Source of the DNA: Urophycis tenuis
Lineage: Eukaryota > Chordata > Actinopteri > Gadiformes > Phycidae
Assembly: GCA_036785325.1 (NCBI GenBank)
Contig: JAXIVH010000124.1
Span: 327,501-391,500 of the forward strand
Reading direction: 5' to 3'
Length of the DNA stretch: 64,000 bases
Made by a program: the position numbers and the translations under genes. Positions 26,724-42,762 of this stretch are shown here, piece after piece (position 1 is the first letter of the stretch; each line of letters begins with the position of its first letter). The notes under the pieces were generated by a model, which was not told the DNA's origin, ran no database searches, and worked only from the letters and a program-made list of their open reading frames with translations.

Positions 26724-29283
26724 CTAGAAGACGGAAAACAGAGAGCCGATGGCCAGTCCGGTGGCGGCGCCGGCGAGCATGCCCAGCGCCACGTCGCCGC
26801 CGTCGTCCCGCTGCCGCTCCTGCACCACCACGTGGTGGTTCACCCCCTGGGGCGGGTAGACGCCTGCGGAGCACACAGCAGGGGGCTCTGATTATTATGG
26901 GCTTCCTTTGGTTCTATGTCGTCATGGCCGTAATGACGTAATGACGCCAAGGTATCAAGAAACAGCAGGACATTAAAATAAATTTCCCATGTGAAACTGT
27001 TTTTTAGGTGAAAGTGAAGGAACTGCAACTCCCCCCTGGATAATGACAACATAAGCCAAACATAATCCATAATTCAAAACTCAATATCCATTTGACCTTA
27101 ATAAAGTTAGTGGCTGGTGACCTCAAGTGTACACGAGCGAGTGAAGATACCCCAGGGTTATGTCTGACCTTGGTACTGGTAGGGCTATGTCTGACCTTGG
27201 TACTGGTAGGGCTATGTCTGACCTTGGTACTGGTAGGGGTATATCTGATCTTGGTGATGGTGGGGCTATGTCTGACCTTGGTACTGGTAGGGGTATGTCT
27301 GATCCTGGTACTGGTAGGGGTAGGCCACGGCATAGGGCTGGCCGTCAGCCGAGTACACAATCTGGGTAGCCTGTGGCGGAGGTGAAACATACTCTCCATA
27401 TGGAGTATAAGCCTGGGAAGAGGAAACAAATACAAGTTAAAAAAGAATCAATGCTTATGTAAACGCACGCAACACAGTTCAAAATCCCCTCCCTATAACA
27501 CAACTCGCTATGTACCTGAGGAGGAGGCGCAGCAAATTCAGAATAGGGAGGAGGAGCAGAGGCCACGGCCTCCTGAGCGTAGGCCATCTGGGGAGTCGGG
27601 AGCACCTGCAACAAAAAAAGATCAAATCTCTACCATGTATGGGAGGGGGGGGGGGGGGGGGGGGGGCACCATCATTAAGTGTAGAGCTCCTGTTTGTATT
27701 TATAACTCAGAGGTCTCAAGCATATGGGTTCACGTAAGGAAAAAAGCACAACTTTGTCGGTGGTAAGCGATCTCGCCCTCGCCTCGCTCGACCTCCTCTG
27801 TCATACATTATGTCCACCGACGCGATACCCTGGGGTGGGGCTACCAACAATGAGTACAGATTAGTTACTTTCAGCTATGTATGTTATTGGTTTTATTGAC
27901 CTAATCAGGCGAAATGGACCGAAGAGATATTCTTCCACAGCGCTTTGAGCATATCGCTTCATTGTGAGGGAAACATCTGGCCGATAGTTGTATTTGCCAG
28001 ACCGTTAACTTTAAACTGTTAAAATGTAAAGGTGTCCCGTTATGGAAAAAATGATGCACACCTTTGAAACGTGACCGACCAATCAGGCTTGACAATGCAG
28101 TGGTATAGCAGAATATAAACAACAAGGTGTCACCTTTCCGATGGTATCACTGTCATAACTGTGGTCATCACACAGGAACTGAGTTAAGAGCCACTATATT
28201 GAGACACATTTGGAAATTCTCAAAAAAAAAAAAACGTCTGTGGCAGTTGACAGGTTAAACAACAACACATCAAGTAAATTGTGTATATTCTGTCAAGTAA
28301 CAAATGAGGTCCGTCGCCTGCCAGGTCGATAGACACCCACCCGTCCATCCATGCCTAATGCTTGCACTGCGGCTGAAGAGTTATCCGGACAGTTTTCCAG
28401 ACAGACATCTCCTTTGTGTGAATCTCTTAGACAGACAACTGCATCCTTCACATTTTGCATTGTGCACTGCCAGACCTGTGCACCCCTGGGAGGTATACGC
28501 CATCTTTTGGGAAGGTTATCACGCCTCTAGATCAAAGAAGACTCACCGCATTAACTCTAGCTTCTTGGAGAGCCATGGTCCATGCTCTAGAGGAGTGGAG
28601 AAAATGCACATTACTTAAAGGTTTATCTTGAATGTCACAGAGGGTGAATCTGACAGTGACAATACAGGGGAAATGAATTCATCGATGAAGTGATACACCA
28701 TGTAGAGAGAATCCTCTTACAGGGCATCGTCTGAGCCATCTGCACAGAGGCTGATGACACGTCCATCGCGACACACGATCTGGAGCAAGGAGTCACAGCC
28801 TTTTCCTTCGGGCGGGTTCAGATCTATTGGAGGCACACACACAAACACCATCAAAGAAAGCGAGACATCTAAATAAGATAGTAATAAAGTAATAAATAAT
28901 AATAAAGTTACACCAACACACACACACACACACACACACGAACCCAAGTTCAGATGACGTGTACCTTTACAGGCTTTGGAGCCTCTGATGTTAATGCAGT
29001 CGACTCTCATGTGGAGATCATCCTCCATGTCGCGCCGCTCTTGGTCATCGTAGAACACGAGTCGTCCATCGGCCCACAGGTCAAACCAGTTCCTTTTCCA
29101 TCTACGCAATATGGTGCCTAGGCCATGCATGTTTTCAGCAAATCTCCATTATCCACCATTAGACTATTTAACATCATACACAAAAACGTAGAAAATCAAC
29201 ATGATTTACATCCGTTTTAACATTAAACCAAACTAGCGCTACTTACTCTGACGATGGAGCCAACCACTTTTAACAATCGACAT
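26724..29283 (-). CDS. plekhb2: PLEKHB2 (evectin-2), PH-domain tail-anchored protein
   Basis: Seven coding exons in order: 29,283-29,247, 29,117-28,965, 28,823-28,721, 28,586-28,547, 27,605-27,516, 27,412-27,277 and 26,863-26,724, 699 nt, 232 aa (human 222). Evectins bind phosphatidylserine on recycling endosomes and act in retrograde traffic. Residues 1-110 are the PH domain (MSIVKSGWLHRQSTILRRWK ... CRDGRVISLCADGSDDALAW). A Pro/Tyr/Gln-rich linker follows (SAPPPYSEFAAPPPQ, YPYQYQDQTYPYQYQ), then a C-terminal membrane anchor (LGMLAGAATGLAIGSLFSVF). The exon 6 donor (CAAG/GTCAGA) lies inside a 27-bp minisatellite. Only the donor in the second unit keeps the frame open into the anchor exon. 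Confidence 0.93.
27158..27320. repeat. 27-bp minisatellite spanning the PLEKHB2 exon 6 donor
   Basis: Six copies of a 27-bp unit that on the minus strand reads TA(C/G)CCCTACCAGTACCAAG then GTCAGACA. The first two units (27,320 to about 27,267) contain the coding end of exon 6 as repeats of YPYQYQ; the rest are intronic. At least four of the copies carry a usable CAAG/GTCAGA donor. Copies after the second are preceded by in-frame TAG. Confidence 0.9.
27642..27667. repeat. Poly(G) tract
   Basis: A run of about 25 G in PLEKHB2 intron 4. Confidence 0.95.
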
Positions 29284-29652
29284 CCTGGAAATAGAAACTT
29301 CGAATTACCTAAAGGAACGAACATACATAAGATGGTTTACGCCGGCGTTTATATTTTTGTTATTACAACAACAATTACTTTATTGTAATAAAACTGTAGG
29401 CCGATCCGTCTCGTTTAGCCTAACAGACGCCATTCTACATCGAACACATTGATCGGTCCTTCACACGCGTCAGTGGAAAGCAAAGTAGAAATCAAGCACT
29501 TCTGTCTGAAATAAGAACAGTCAATAAAAGCAAGAAGCGCTCTAGTTTGACGTACTTTCATAAAGTCATACGTCGCGGAGCTGAAACGGAAGAGGACGGG
29601 GTGTTTGTTTTGGACGGCTGGACGTCAGCTGACCCTACGTGGCGTCACCGCC

Positions 29653-29666
29653 GTGTCACGTGACAC
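29653..29666. promoter_or_regulatory. Palindromic CLEAR-like E-box between PLEKHB2 and ING5
   Basis: GTGTCACGTGACAC is a 14-bp perfect palindrome containing GTCACGTGAC (29,655-29,664), the consensus of TFEB/TFE3 (CLEAR) sites. It lies in a CpG-containing promoter-like region about 370 bp upstream of the PLEKHB2 ATG and 430 bp upstream of the ING5 ATG. Confidence 0.6.
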
Positions 29667-30098
29667 CGCGTCGACGGGGAACTGGACTTCTACGAGAGCC
29701 AGTAAAAAAAATCAACAACATCCACATTAATGATCGCTTTCTTGTTATAAAACCCCCACGTGACACGTCAATTCGGGGGTAAAAATGAAAATATATTCTT
29801 AACAAATGAGGTACACGTGCGTTTTTAAAACGGCACTATCTGTGCTAGTGGAGCTACGCAGTGCGTATTATTACTGTCCGTTCAGTCTGGCCCAAATGTT
29901 TTCCTCTCCGGACTGGGTCGCTCGTACATCGCCGCTTACTTTCTGAAACCAACGCACATCGTGACTGAAGTGTAAACTAACGGCAGGGTCTTCAGGGCGG
30001 TCAACCCCAGGTTGCAAAACGCGCGCACCAGTTCTCCCCCCTCACCAACCTGCAGCCGCTCGTCTCAGCAGCACACCAAGTAGCTGCGCTGCCCTGAA

Positions 30099-33089
30099 AT
30101 GGCGACGGCAATATACTTGGAACATTACCTTGACAGTGAGTATGTCTAAATCATTTCACACCACCATAATCCAAACATTTGGATACCTTCGTATAACTTG
30201 ACAACGTTTTTATTCCACTTGAAAAGCTTTGGTGGGGAAGGCTACCGCCCAGCAGTGTTAGCTAGTGTTTACTAGCTGCCGTTCACAGCATTAGCTCAGG
30301 GTAATGCTACGTCAATGTTTTATCATGGCGCGGAAACCTCCACCCAATATTGTTGTTTTCATGGCACACACACCAGTGTCAGATGCTCAAGGGCTGTCGT
30401 TCTTATCCACATTGCTGTTAACAGTGCTGTTCATTTGTATATTGTTTACTTAAACAAGTTAAGATTTGTAATAAACAGTGTGGGTTCTCGTAAATACTCG
30501 GAGTCGTATTCCGTGTGTTTCACAGTGTTCATATCCTTATACGATTGTCTGTTCTTGGCAGCGGCAAACAAAACGAACCTCGTGATCATAACTTGTTTGT
30601 AACTGTTTTTAACTTTGGGCTTCATGTGCTGAGACACTATACTCATAGTTGTGACATCGTTATCTTCCAGTAACATGCGAGGTCTGACATAACCCACACA
30701 TGTCTAGTGTGTTGGTGTGTTTTTTGAGTGGGTCATCCGTACATGGAAGTAATGCGATACTGATGTTTTCCAACCCGACGACTCTGTACTGTCTATTACA
30801 ATGAATCAGTCATAAAACTGGTAATTCATAAGACAACTCCCCACAGAAAGTAGGCCCATAGAGAATGAACGGTGTTGACAGCTGCTTCTTTTACATTCAA
30901 ATAATTCAGAGTGTTCACGGAGTACTTTATTAAACCCAAAGTAATTTGTTTGTCAACGTTTCTCTGTTAAAGGTGGAAAAAGGAATGGAGAAGACAAATA
31001 ATGCTGTGTCCATTTCTGCAGCATGGAAAGCTGTTGAATATTGAGTGAGAGTGACGTTGGTTCACATTTGTCTTACTAGGTATTGAGAACCTGCCATGTG
31101 AACTTCAGAGAAACTTCACTTTGATGCGGGACCTGGATAACAGGACTGAAGGTAAATGTTTCACTGAACGTCTAGGTTCCTGTTACTGGTTTGAGATATA
31201 AATCAGGCTAATTCGGTTGTGCCGTATAATTAATTTTTATTTTATTTGTGATGATGTTTGTAGATAATTAGTGTGTTATATAATATATTTTGTTAATTTG
31301 TCCTGTAGAGAAAAAAGGAGAGATTGACAAGTTGGCTGAGGAATACATTGCCAATGTGATGAACTTGGCTTCAGAGCAGAGAGTGGAACACCTGCAGAAG
31401 ATCCAGAATGCGTACAGCAAGTGCAAAGAGTTTAGCGATGACAAAGTCCAGCTTGCCATGCAGACCTACGAGATGGTCAGTACAATGCACAATTCCTTTA
31501 GTACACAGTGTCTTATCAAAGTCATTTATCTTCTTTCTATAAACTATATTTTACCTCTTCTATATTTTTTTGAATGGTCTATCAATTGTGATCACTCGTT
31601 GGGTTACTTCATGGAGGTAAGAGCGCTAGTCACTTTCTTTGGTTTGTTTTATTGATGTGAAGGTGGACAAGCACATCCGCAGACTCGACGCAGACCTGGC
31701 GCGGTTTGAGAACGAGCTGAAGGGAAAGCTGGAAGTCAGCGGCTATGAGAGTCCAGAGGCAAGAGGAATGAAAAGTAAGCTGGGAACTTTTAACGCTATG
31801 GAAATCCCTCCAGACAGGCCCCACACATGATGGCCCCTTGTACTCCTCTACTCTCTACTCTGTCCCCCTGTCCCTCAAAGCCTTAAATGGCAAGCTAGCC
31901 AGAGCCTAACCCCCTGTAACGTTGCTGTATCGTAACATACGACGGGCAGTGTGCAATCTGTTGGCTGTTGGCTGTGTGTGTGTGTGGACTGGAGCAGTCT
32001 GTGTATGTACTGTTATTTTTTGTATTTTTAACAGCACTGTATGTGTCCAAGACAAATTTCCTTCGGAACAATAAAGTCTATCTTATCTTATCTTATCTTA
32101 CTCACCGTGCGTCTGTGTTTCTCATGGTGCACTCAGAGGCAGACTCCCGGGGGATAAGAGAGAAGCGGGTGTCCAGGGGAAGAGGGAGGAAGAGCTCCGA
32201 TGACGATTCTCCAAGGAAGAAGAAGATCAAAAATAGGTAATGGCTGTGATAACTTTTACACACGCCCCTTCACGGTATTTGTTATTTCATCGTATTGGTT
32301 ATTCGATCACCATGTTCGTTATGATCCCTTTTAAGTCTTTTAAGAGCTTCATGTGTTCATATCTGTATCTGAAGGGTAAAGGGGCATTTAGTAGACGCGT
32401 TTGTCCAAACCCGACTTACAGTCAGTACATTTGTGGGGTTAAACATGTGGACAGTTGGAGGAGGAGGGGGGATCAAGGGGATCGAACCGCCGACTCTAAG
32501 GTTGGTGGACGACCTGCCCTGTCCGCCCGCTCTACCCACTGAGCTACCACTGTATATATGTGTCTGTATCTACTGTCTGTTCTAGGGCTCACGCATATTG
32601 TGTTTATAGCCCTTTGAAGCCCTTTGTTCCTGTGCTTCTCTTCTTGTAGCCCTGATTTGAGTGACAGTCTTCTGCCAATGCAGCCGTCGGATGTTCTAGA
32701 CATGCCAGTGGATCCCAATGAGCCAACGTACTGCCTGTGTCATCAAGTGTCCTATGGAGAGATGATCGGCTGTGATAACCCAGATGTAGGTCTCTCATAA
32801 TAATCTGTTGAAATGGTCTGAAATGGTGCTTTTGAGTAGGTATAATAATAATCATAATAATAATAATAATGTCTTGTTTTGTTTTATTTTCAGTGTCCAA
32901 TAGAGTGGTTTCACTTTGCTTGTGTTGATCTTGCGACAAAGCCCAAAGGAAAATGGTAAGAACTTTTGTACAGCATTTGATTAAATGTGCAATTTATTCA
33001 TTTTTATGACCCTAGGTTCCTAATTGTTGTTTTTTTCTGTCCTTCAAAGGTTTTGTCCAAGGTGCACACAAGATAGGAAGAAAAAGTGA
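30099..33089 (+). CDS. ing5: ING5, PHD-finger chromatin reader (complete)
   Basis: Eight exons: 30,099-30,135, 31,080-31,151, 31,309-31,475, 31,663-31,774, 32,137-32,236, 32,650-32,785, 32,894-32,955 and 33,050-33,089, 726 nt, 241 aa (human ING5 240). ING5 is a subunit of HBO1 and MOZ/MORF acetyltransferase complexes and reads H3K4me3. The N-terminal helical dimerisation domain starts [21 protein letters not shown] basic nuclear-localisation segment follows ([20 protein letters not shown]). The C-terminal PHD finger has [20 protein letters not shown] with the remaining Cys/His ligands in WFHFACVDL and WFCPRC. ING5 is preferred over ING4 because of [18 protein letters not shown]. The 3' UTR may run to AATAAA at 34,242-34,247 and so meets CEP19 tail to tail. 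Confidence 0.95.
31840..32100. mobile_element. Retroposon-like 3' tail in ING5 intron 4
   Basis: The end CCAAGACAAATTTCCTTCGG, AATAAA (32,070-32,075) and (TATCT)-like simple repeats form a typical fish retroposon tail. The family is not assigned. Confidence 0.5.
32370..32556 (-). mobile_element. tRNA-derived SINE (antisense) in ING5 intron 5
   Basis: On the minus strand it begins with a tRNA-like head (GGTAGCTCAGTGGGTAGAGC, then GGTTCGATCC) and ends TAAGTCGGGTTTGGACAAACGCGTCTACTAAATG. It matches the plus-strand copy at 50,917-51,105. Confidence 0.85.
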
Positions 33090-33139
33090 GATTTCAGATA
33101 GAGTACTTTTATAATATTGATGTATTTTGAGGATATAAT

Positions 33140-33215
33140 TAGAAAAAGTGTAATATATGTATATGTGTGTATATATATATATCTATATATAAATATAAAT
33201 ATATATATATAGATA
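33140..33215. repeat. TA-rich microsatellite
   Basis: Imperfect TA/TG repeats in the ING5 3' UTR region. Confidence 0.9.
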
Positions 33216-33239
33216 TTTCGACATACATGCATACATACA

Positions 33240-34360
33240 TGCGTATATAAACATTTTCCCTATATCCTTCCCTGACAAATGGTCAGTCGATAAAAAGCTT
33301 TTAGTTAAAAGCCCAGTCCGGAATTGGGGTATAATTGTGTGACATTGTTTGTCACTTTGCTCATTTTCCCACATAATTATTTTTTCTTTGATTAATGAAT
33401 AGAGCTTTTTTAGTTTAGATGTACAACAGATGAAAGGTAAACTGTTTTGGATAATCAAATAATTGGTGTTTTAGTATTGTTTGCCATTAAGTGCCCACCC
33501 CTAAATGAAAAACTTCAATCCCGGATTGTTGCTTTAACATACTTGAAGTTATTAATAAAATAAAAATATTATTTTTTAAATAAAGGCCTGCTGAAAATAT
33601 ATGTATGACTTGAAACTCAGTATTCCTGACAAAAATTCTGGTTGTACTAGGAAAGACCTTATGTCTGAATTTCAAATACCTACCTCTGGGGCATGCATAC
33701 GCACTGCATAACTGACTGATTATATGTAGTGTAGTGTGTATTTTTTGTTTTCCAACTTAAACCAAACACAGAGGAAAAGTAAATCAATCTGTTCTCAATC
33801 CAGAATGTCTTTTCATTACATGTGCTGTACAAAACTATTGATAGGAAAATCACTTGTGACATTCTTGGATGTATTGTGATATTCTAAATCGGTCAGTCAG
33901 TGTCTTGCAAACTAAATGAGGTATAAATGCACTTTGAATTGAATTTCCCCATACAGAGATTTGAAATGCAGGCAAGGTTTTAGCATTCGTCCCATAACTT
34001 TGTACATCACATCCAAATCTATGAGATATTTATCTTTTGTATAATGGTGAAGAATATTTTTGTTTGAGTGGAATTATTTCCAAAGATAGATTTGTTGCGT
34101 TTCATATTGCCTCTTGGTCACAAAAAATATTATTCAAAGCTTGTCTGTATTCCTACTGTGAATATCAATCATTTCTGTGTACCCCCGATATGTAAGGAGC
34201 CAAAGTATTTTGTATTTTTTAAACTTCAGTATTTTATATCAAATAAATATTGAACTGCTTATGTATGGTGTCATTGGTTACAGGGAAAATGTTCAGACAA
34301 TTCTCCATTGTATATGCCGCTCACTCAAAGTACAATCATCCCGTCTTCACAGGCACCCTA
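33240..34360 (+). other. ING5 3' UTR/intergenic DNA
   Basis: AT-rich, no conserved frame. AATAAA at 34,242-34,247 is a likely ING5 poly(A) signal only about 130 bp from the CEP19 stop codon on the other strand. Confidence 0.55.
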
Positions 34361-34375
34361 TCTGAGTGACATGTT

Positions 34376-35110
34376 TCAAAATCCATCATCCGATTCTCCA
34401 TCCCAACTGCACTTTTCCTGATCCCTTGGGGAAAAATCCACTTCTACATCGTAAACGAAATCGGGATCATCCTTGTGTCTTCGGTTTTGCTCAAATAGTT
34501 TATCCATTTGCCCTTTTTTCCGGGCCAGTTCATCATTGCTCAGTTTGTTAAGATCTTCTTCAGGGTCCACCTGGAAAGAGGCCAGACTGTGCTGTAGACT
34601 GTGGCCCTGCATGTGATCTCGCAGTACTATGTGAAGCCTCTCCAGCTGGCTCAGAGGAACACCTCCCAAGTATTCTTTGTGCCGAACGTGGTTCTTCAGT
34701 CTTTCAGCAGCCAAGCAACAGTCTAGGAACACACGTCATGCTTCAATGTGAGACACATTTGACTGGGAATACATTGATTGTATAAATGATAAATGATTCA
34801 TTTAGCACAACACATTCACATAATTCTGTTTCTAGGACACACATTTGATTTACCCACCTAAAAATAACAATATAGTAGGCCTACATACTACTATAACACT
34901 GTCGTGTCATGATGTAATGTGCACGAGGGCGTTGTCTATCGAAATATTTATTTTTTACAAATAATAATAGACTCACCTACCTGAATATTTAGAGAAGTTG
35001 CGTACAGGTATTATTCTTTTGCGCACTTGGTTTGTTTCTTTGTGTTTGTACATTAAAATAATGGCGGGAGGACTGAATTGAACCCCACATCGTTTCGCCT
35101 CATAGGTCAT
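34376..35110 (-). CDS. cep19: CEP19, centrosomal/ciliary protein (complete)
   Basis: Two exons, 35,110-34,981 and 34,722-34,376, 477 nt, 158 aa (human about 163). CEP19 sits at the distal mother centriole and helps recruit RABL2 and IFT for ciliogenesis; its loss causes obesity in mammals. The N-terminus reads [20 protein letters not shown] and continues with [20 protein letters not shown]. The conserved C-terminal part has [20 protein letters not shown] and [13 protein letters not shown]. The start ATG (35,108-35,110) gives the expected length. It faces PIGX head to head across a shared upstream region, as in mammals. Confidence 0.93.
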
Positions 35111-36006
35111 CGTCACAATTTAACTTTAATGGCGTTGGATTCTCGTTCCCTGATCGAGGATGCATTGGGACTTAACTGCAAGATCAACTACCCAGCAGTT
35201 TTAGGGGTATCAACCAACCGTGGAGAAACGTAAAGTTGACGTCGAAGGCTGGCCCCGATCTGGGCAAGATTTTTAAACTCCATGTTAATCATTATAATGG
35301 TACCATAATTGATATATACCACTGGAAATGTTTATTTATTTGTTCAGTTTAGTATGCAATTTTTTAAATACGAAATAAAAGATCATTTGGGCTATCATTT
35401 TAATCTGGCATCTCTACAGCATCCAATATACAGTAAAGGGTCCTTCCTGGTTGTTTTCCGTAAACAGTTCCGAGGAGGCTGATCAGTTTGTTACCAATGA
35501 AACCGATTAGGATAGACTCAGATACTTGTCTCCAGTATTTGGTTTCTAATGTATATTTTACTCGTCGTTATTTTTACTTATTTATTGACTTGTCATTGTC
35601 TGACACAAAAAGGCATGTTTCCATTTGTTTCTAAAAGTATGAAGTATTAATGTTGGCATTTGGTCTCTAGTAATTAACGTTCGATGAGGCTTATTTTTAA
35701 AATCATTCATCGCGAATTCACTGATTCCCTGTGCTGACAAAGATGTGATTAGAGCATCTCCCATATCTTTGCTTCGGCAGGTGATGTGCAGGTTCTTAAC
35801 TACTTGCTCAGAGAAGAGAAAGAGTGCTTTATAATGCATTTATAATATATAGGGTGGTCCGGTAAAACTATTGAGGTCCAAATGAATATATGAATTGTGG
35901 CCAATAATTAATTCATTCTAATTCTTTAAACGGGATTACTATCAGAAGCCTGATTTATTTCATAATCGTTTTTATGTTTATGTACTTACATTTTTCTACT
36001 TTTCAG
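35111..36006. other. CEP19/PIGX shared upstream region; PIGX first exon not located
   Basis: This is the bidirectional promoter area. The first exon of PIGX with its signal peptide should be here but I could not place it. A short ATG frame at about 35,130-35,236 (starting MALDSRSLIEDALGL) has no clear signal-peptide character. Confidence 0.5.
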
Positions 36007-37482
36007 ATGAGAAAGAGCCAAATATATGTGGTATTAGAAAGCAGTGGCTTGAGTCAATAATGGTATCCACTGAGTTACACGGAAGGGGTTTCCATAGGTA
36101 TGTCTATGCTGATGAATCAAACATGCATTATTAGTATCCACCATATTATGTAATACAATATTTGGCCCTTTGTGTGTTTAGGGAGATGGTTACCACTGTG
36201 ACGTTCAGCCCTGATCTTCCAAATGTTGTCAACATTCTCTTGGTCCACAAACTACCGAGAGGAATCTATGTGGATCCATACCAACTTGCATCACTGAGTG
36301 GTCATCTGCAGGTTACAAATTTCATTATATATAAGAAAATTAAGATATAATGTTAGTAAATACAACAACTATAACGTACACATAATCGACTTAAGAGCAA
36401 TTTAAAGACTTGGAATGTAATGAATGTAATATTTTGTAATGTAGCCAATTCATTTGCAATTGTGTAGGTACTACTAGATTCAGCCATCGACCTAGAAGCA
36501 CCTGCTCACAGAACTGGAGGATTTGCTGCCCTTGTGTATGCCCCACTTGGAAAAGGTTCAAAACTACTAAAGACAAGCATCCCAATACATTGCCGCTACC
36601 ATGAGCCCTCATTTGATGATGACAAGGCTGTACGTGTTAACATAGGACCTCCAGACCTACTGCTCCGAAGTGAAACATGTAAGTGACTAACATCAATGCT
36701 GAAAACTAATGTCCAACGTAGGTTCAACCATCCATCCATATTCCATGTTCAGTCTTCCCCGTTGAATAGGTTGCTGATAACCTTCAAACTTGAATGAATG
36801 AATGTATAGGGGAAAAACATTATTCACGGTAAAGACTCAACATGGCGTGGAAGATTTAGTTTCAGGCGTTACATGAAGATATGCATACAATTTACTGGGA
36901 ACTTTACCAATTTTAATCAATTATGTCCTTTGATAAAAAATGTGCCCTCAGCCAGACATAGTTTCTGATCCAGGTGCATTGGATAGCATAGGTTTACCAT
37001 GTCCCACCAGTGGAATGGTGTTTCCTTGGTACTTACTTTATAGTTTAATTGTTTCGACAACATTTTGTTGAGGCAATTCTACCATTATATCGATATTCCG
37101 TTTAACACACAATTTGTCTCTCTGTCCCTTTTAGGTTCAGACGGCAGCGTTCTAGAACCCTATGATATTGTGGATGCCCCCTGCACGGCTGCCAATTCTA
37201 GCATATGTTCATGGGTTCAAATCCAGCATCGCCAGGTTTCTTAATTCATCTTTTCAAAATGATGAGGGACTTTAGATCGACACAAAGTATACATTCTGTG
37301 TAGTCTTGTTAATTACACCTTTTTGTCATTTATAGGAGCAAAGCCATGTGAGTTTGCAGATACCTGTTGGCGATGGATTACTGGCGATACCTGTGATCTG
37401 TGGAACTCTTCTAGTTACTGTCATCTGCTGTTTGGCACTTTCTATAAACATCTGGAAACATGGGGTTTTAACTCAACAATAA
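36007..37482 (+). CDS. pigx: PIGX, GPI mannosyltransferase I subunit (5' exon not found)
   Basis: Exons 36,007-36,097, 36,182-36,311, 36,468-36,678, 37,135-37,235 and 37,336-37,482 (TAA 37,480-37,482). PIG-X is an ER membrane glycoprotein that stabilises PIG-M, which adds the first mannose of the GPI anchor. The lumenal domain includes LPRGIYVDPYQLASLSGHLQ, IDLEAPAHRTGGFAALVYAP and IPIHCRYHEPSFDDDKAVRV, followed by NIGPPDLLLRSE. A single C-terminal transmembrane helix (LLAIPVICGTLLVTVICCLA) ends the protein with a short cytosolic tail. The YVDPY and HCRYH motifs are family hallmarks. The order CEP19, PIGX, PAK2 is the same as on human 3q29. Confidence 0.88.
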
Positions 37483-37607
37483 AAAAAGAGATAATACTGC
37501 ACCTTTTGTAGATAAAATAATGACAAAAAAATACAAATAAATACATTGTTATTTTTTGCAGCGTCAGTTTTTTTTAAAATGCGTTACGTATTTGTATTCA
37601 TTTATTT

Positions 37608-37609
37608 AT

Positions 37610-37648
<39 letters not shown>
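37608..37648. repeat. (AC)n microsatellite
   Basis: About 40 bp of AC between PIGX and PAK2. Confidence 0.95.
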
Positions 37649-37651
<3 letters not shown>

Positions 37652-38779
37652 TGTGTATGTATGTGATCGCAGTGTAGTTGAGGGCAGACCCGCAGCCTCA
37701 GATCAGTCAGTAGTGGTGCTGCTGGGCTGGGGTTGGGTCTGTAGTTCCGTTTCCCCTTCGCCATAGCGGAATAATTCTAGGGCCGAAAAGACTGAAAAAA
37801 AGTTGCATTGTAAATAGTAGAAAACACGTTTTCTTTAAGTAATTTATTCACTCCGCAGCACGCCAGGCCCCAAAATACTCATCGGATATTATGACGGCTT
37901 TCCGAGCATAATCAAAGCATTGAGAGGTAGAAACAGAGTTTGTAAGCAAGTTGGAAGAGATCTGGACTCTGGTGAGTTGTGTGTTTCACGTCTTAAGGTT
38001 TGTCCTGCCCGTCCAGCGTCTGGGGCTCGATATCTTTTTGGTGCATCTTTCGGACAGAAATGTGTAACTTGATTTCATTACAAAAGAATTTGGCTAGTTT
38101 AGTCAAGCCCGTTACTTACCAAGCTAATGCCATAGCCTACCGTGCTAACATTAGCCTGTAGCACACTTGTTGGCCAAGTACCGTTAGCTTACTGCTAACA
38201 GAGAGAGTTGGCCGTCGGTGTGAGTGGCCACCGTGTGTTACAGTTGCGTTCGAAGTGTCTTATACGCATACAAACAATCTTTGCTCATACGTTAACAACC
38301 AGAAAAAAGGCTACATGAAATGGTACCATTACTTCTTCTTGACTTTGCTCTTGGAGAGTTTACTGGCCCGATTCTTCCACGGGCACAGGACAACAGAGGA
38401 CACTTCTTACCTTTTATAGCCACTTAGTACTTATTTACATTAAAGTTTAACAAGTCTTACTTAACGGTTTCATTAATGCTTCTAAGTGTTAACATTGGGC
38501 CCAGTCAGAAATGTAAAATTATCCCTTTTAAACACTGCATTGTTGTCGTGCATAGAGCAGCTTAGTGGCTATCAACACATGTGTTATAATCATTGGCATT
38601 GTCATTTTATGTCCCTTTTTCCACTGGCGTTTCCAGTATGGACTCTGTTTGACTCATAACATTTTTGCACTATTTTCTGACCTGCACAGCTACAACGGTT
38701 TTTTTTTCCAAACCTCTGATGTGATTGCCGTCTTGCCCGCTGCTTGGCTGTCACTCTACTACTACACTCACCAAGAAGA

Positions 38780-42762
<3,983 letters not shown>

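Noticed and set aside
31639..31830. Independent 63-aa gene
   Set aside because: It is ING5 exon 4 plus read-through; reported as a possible isoform only.
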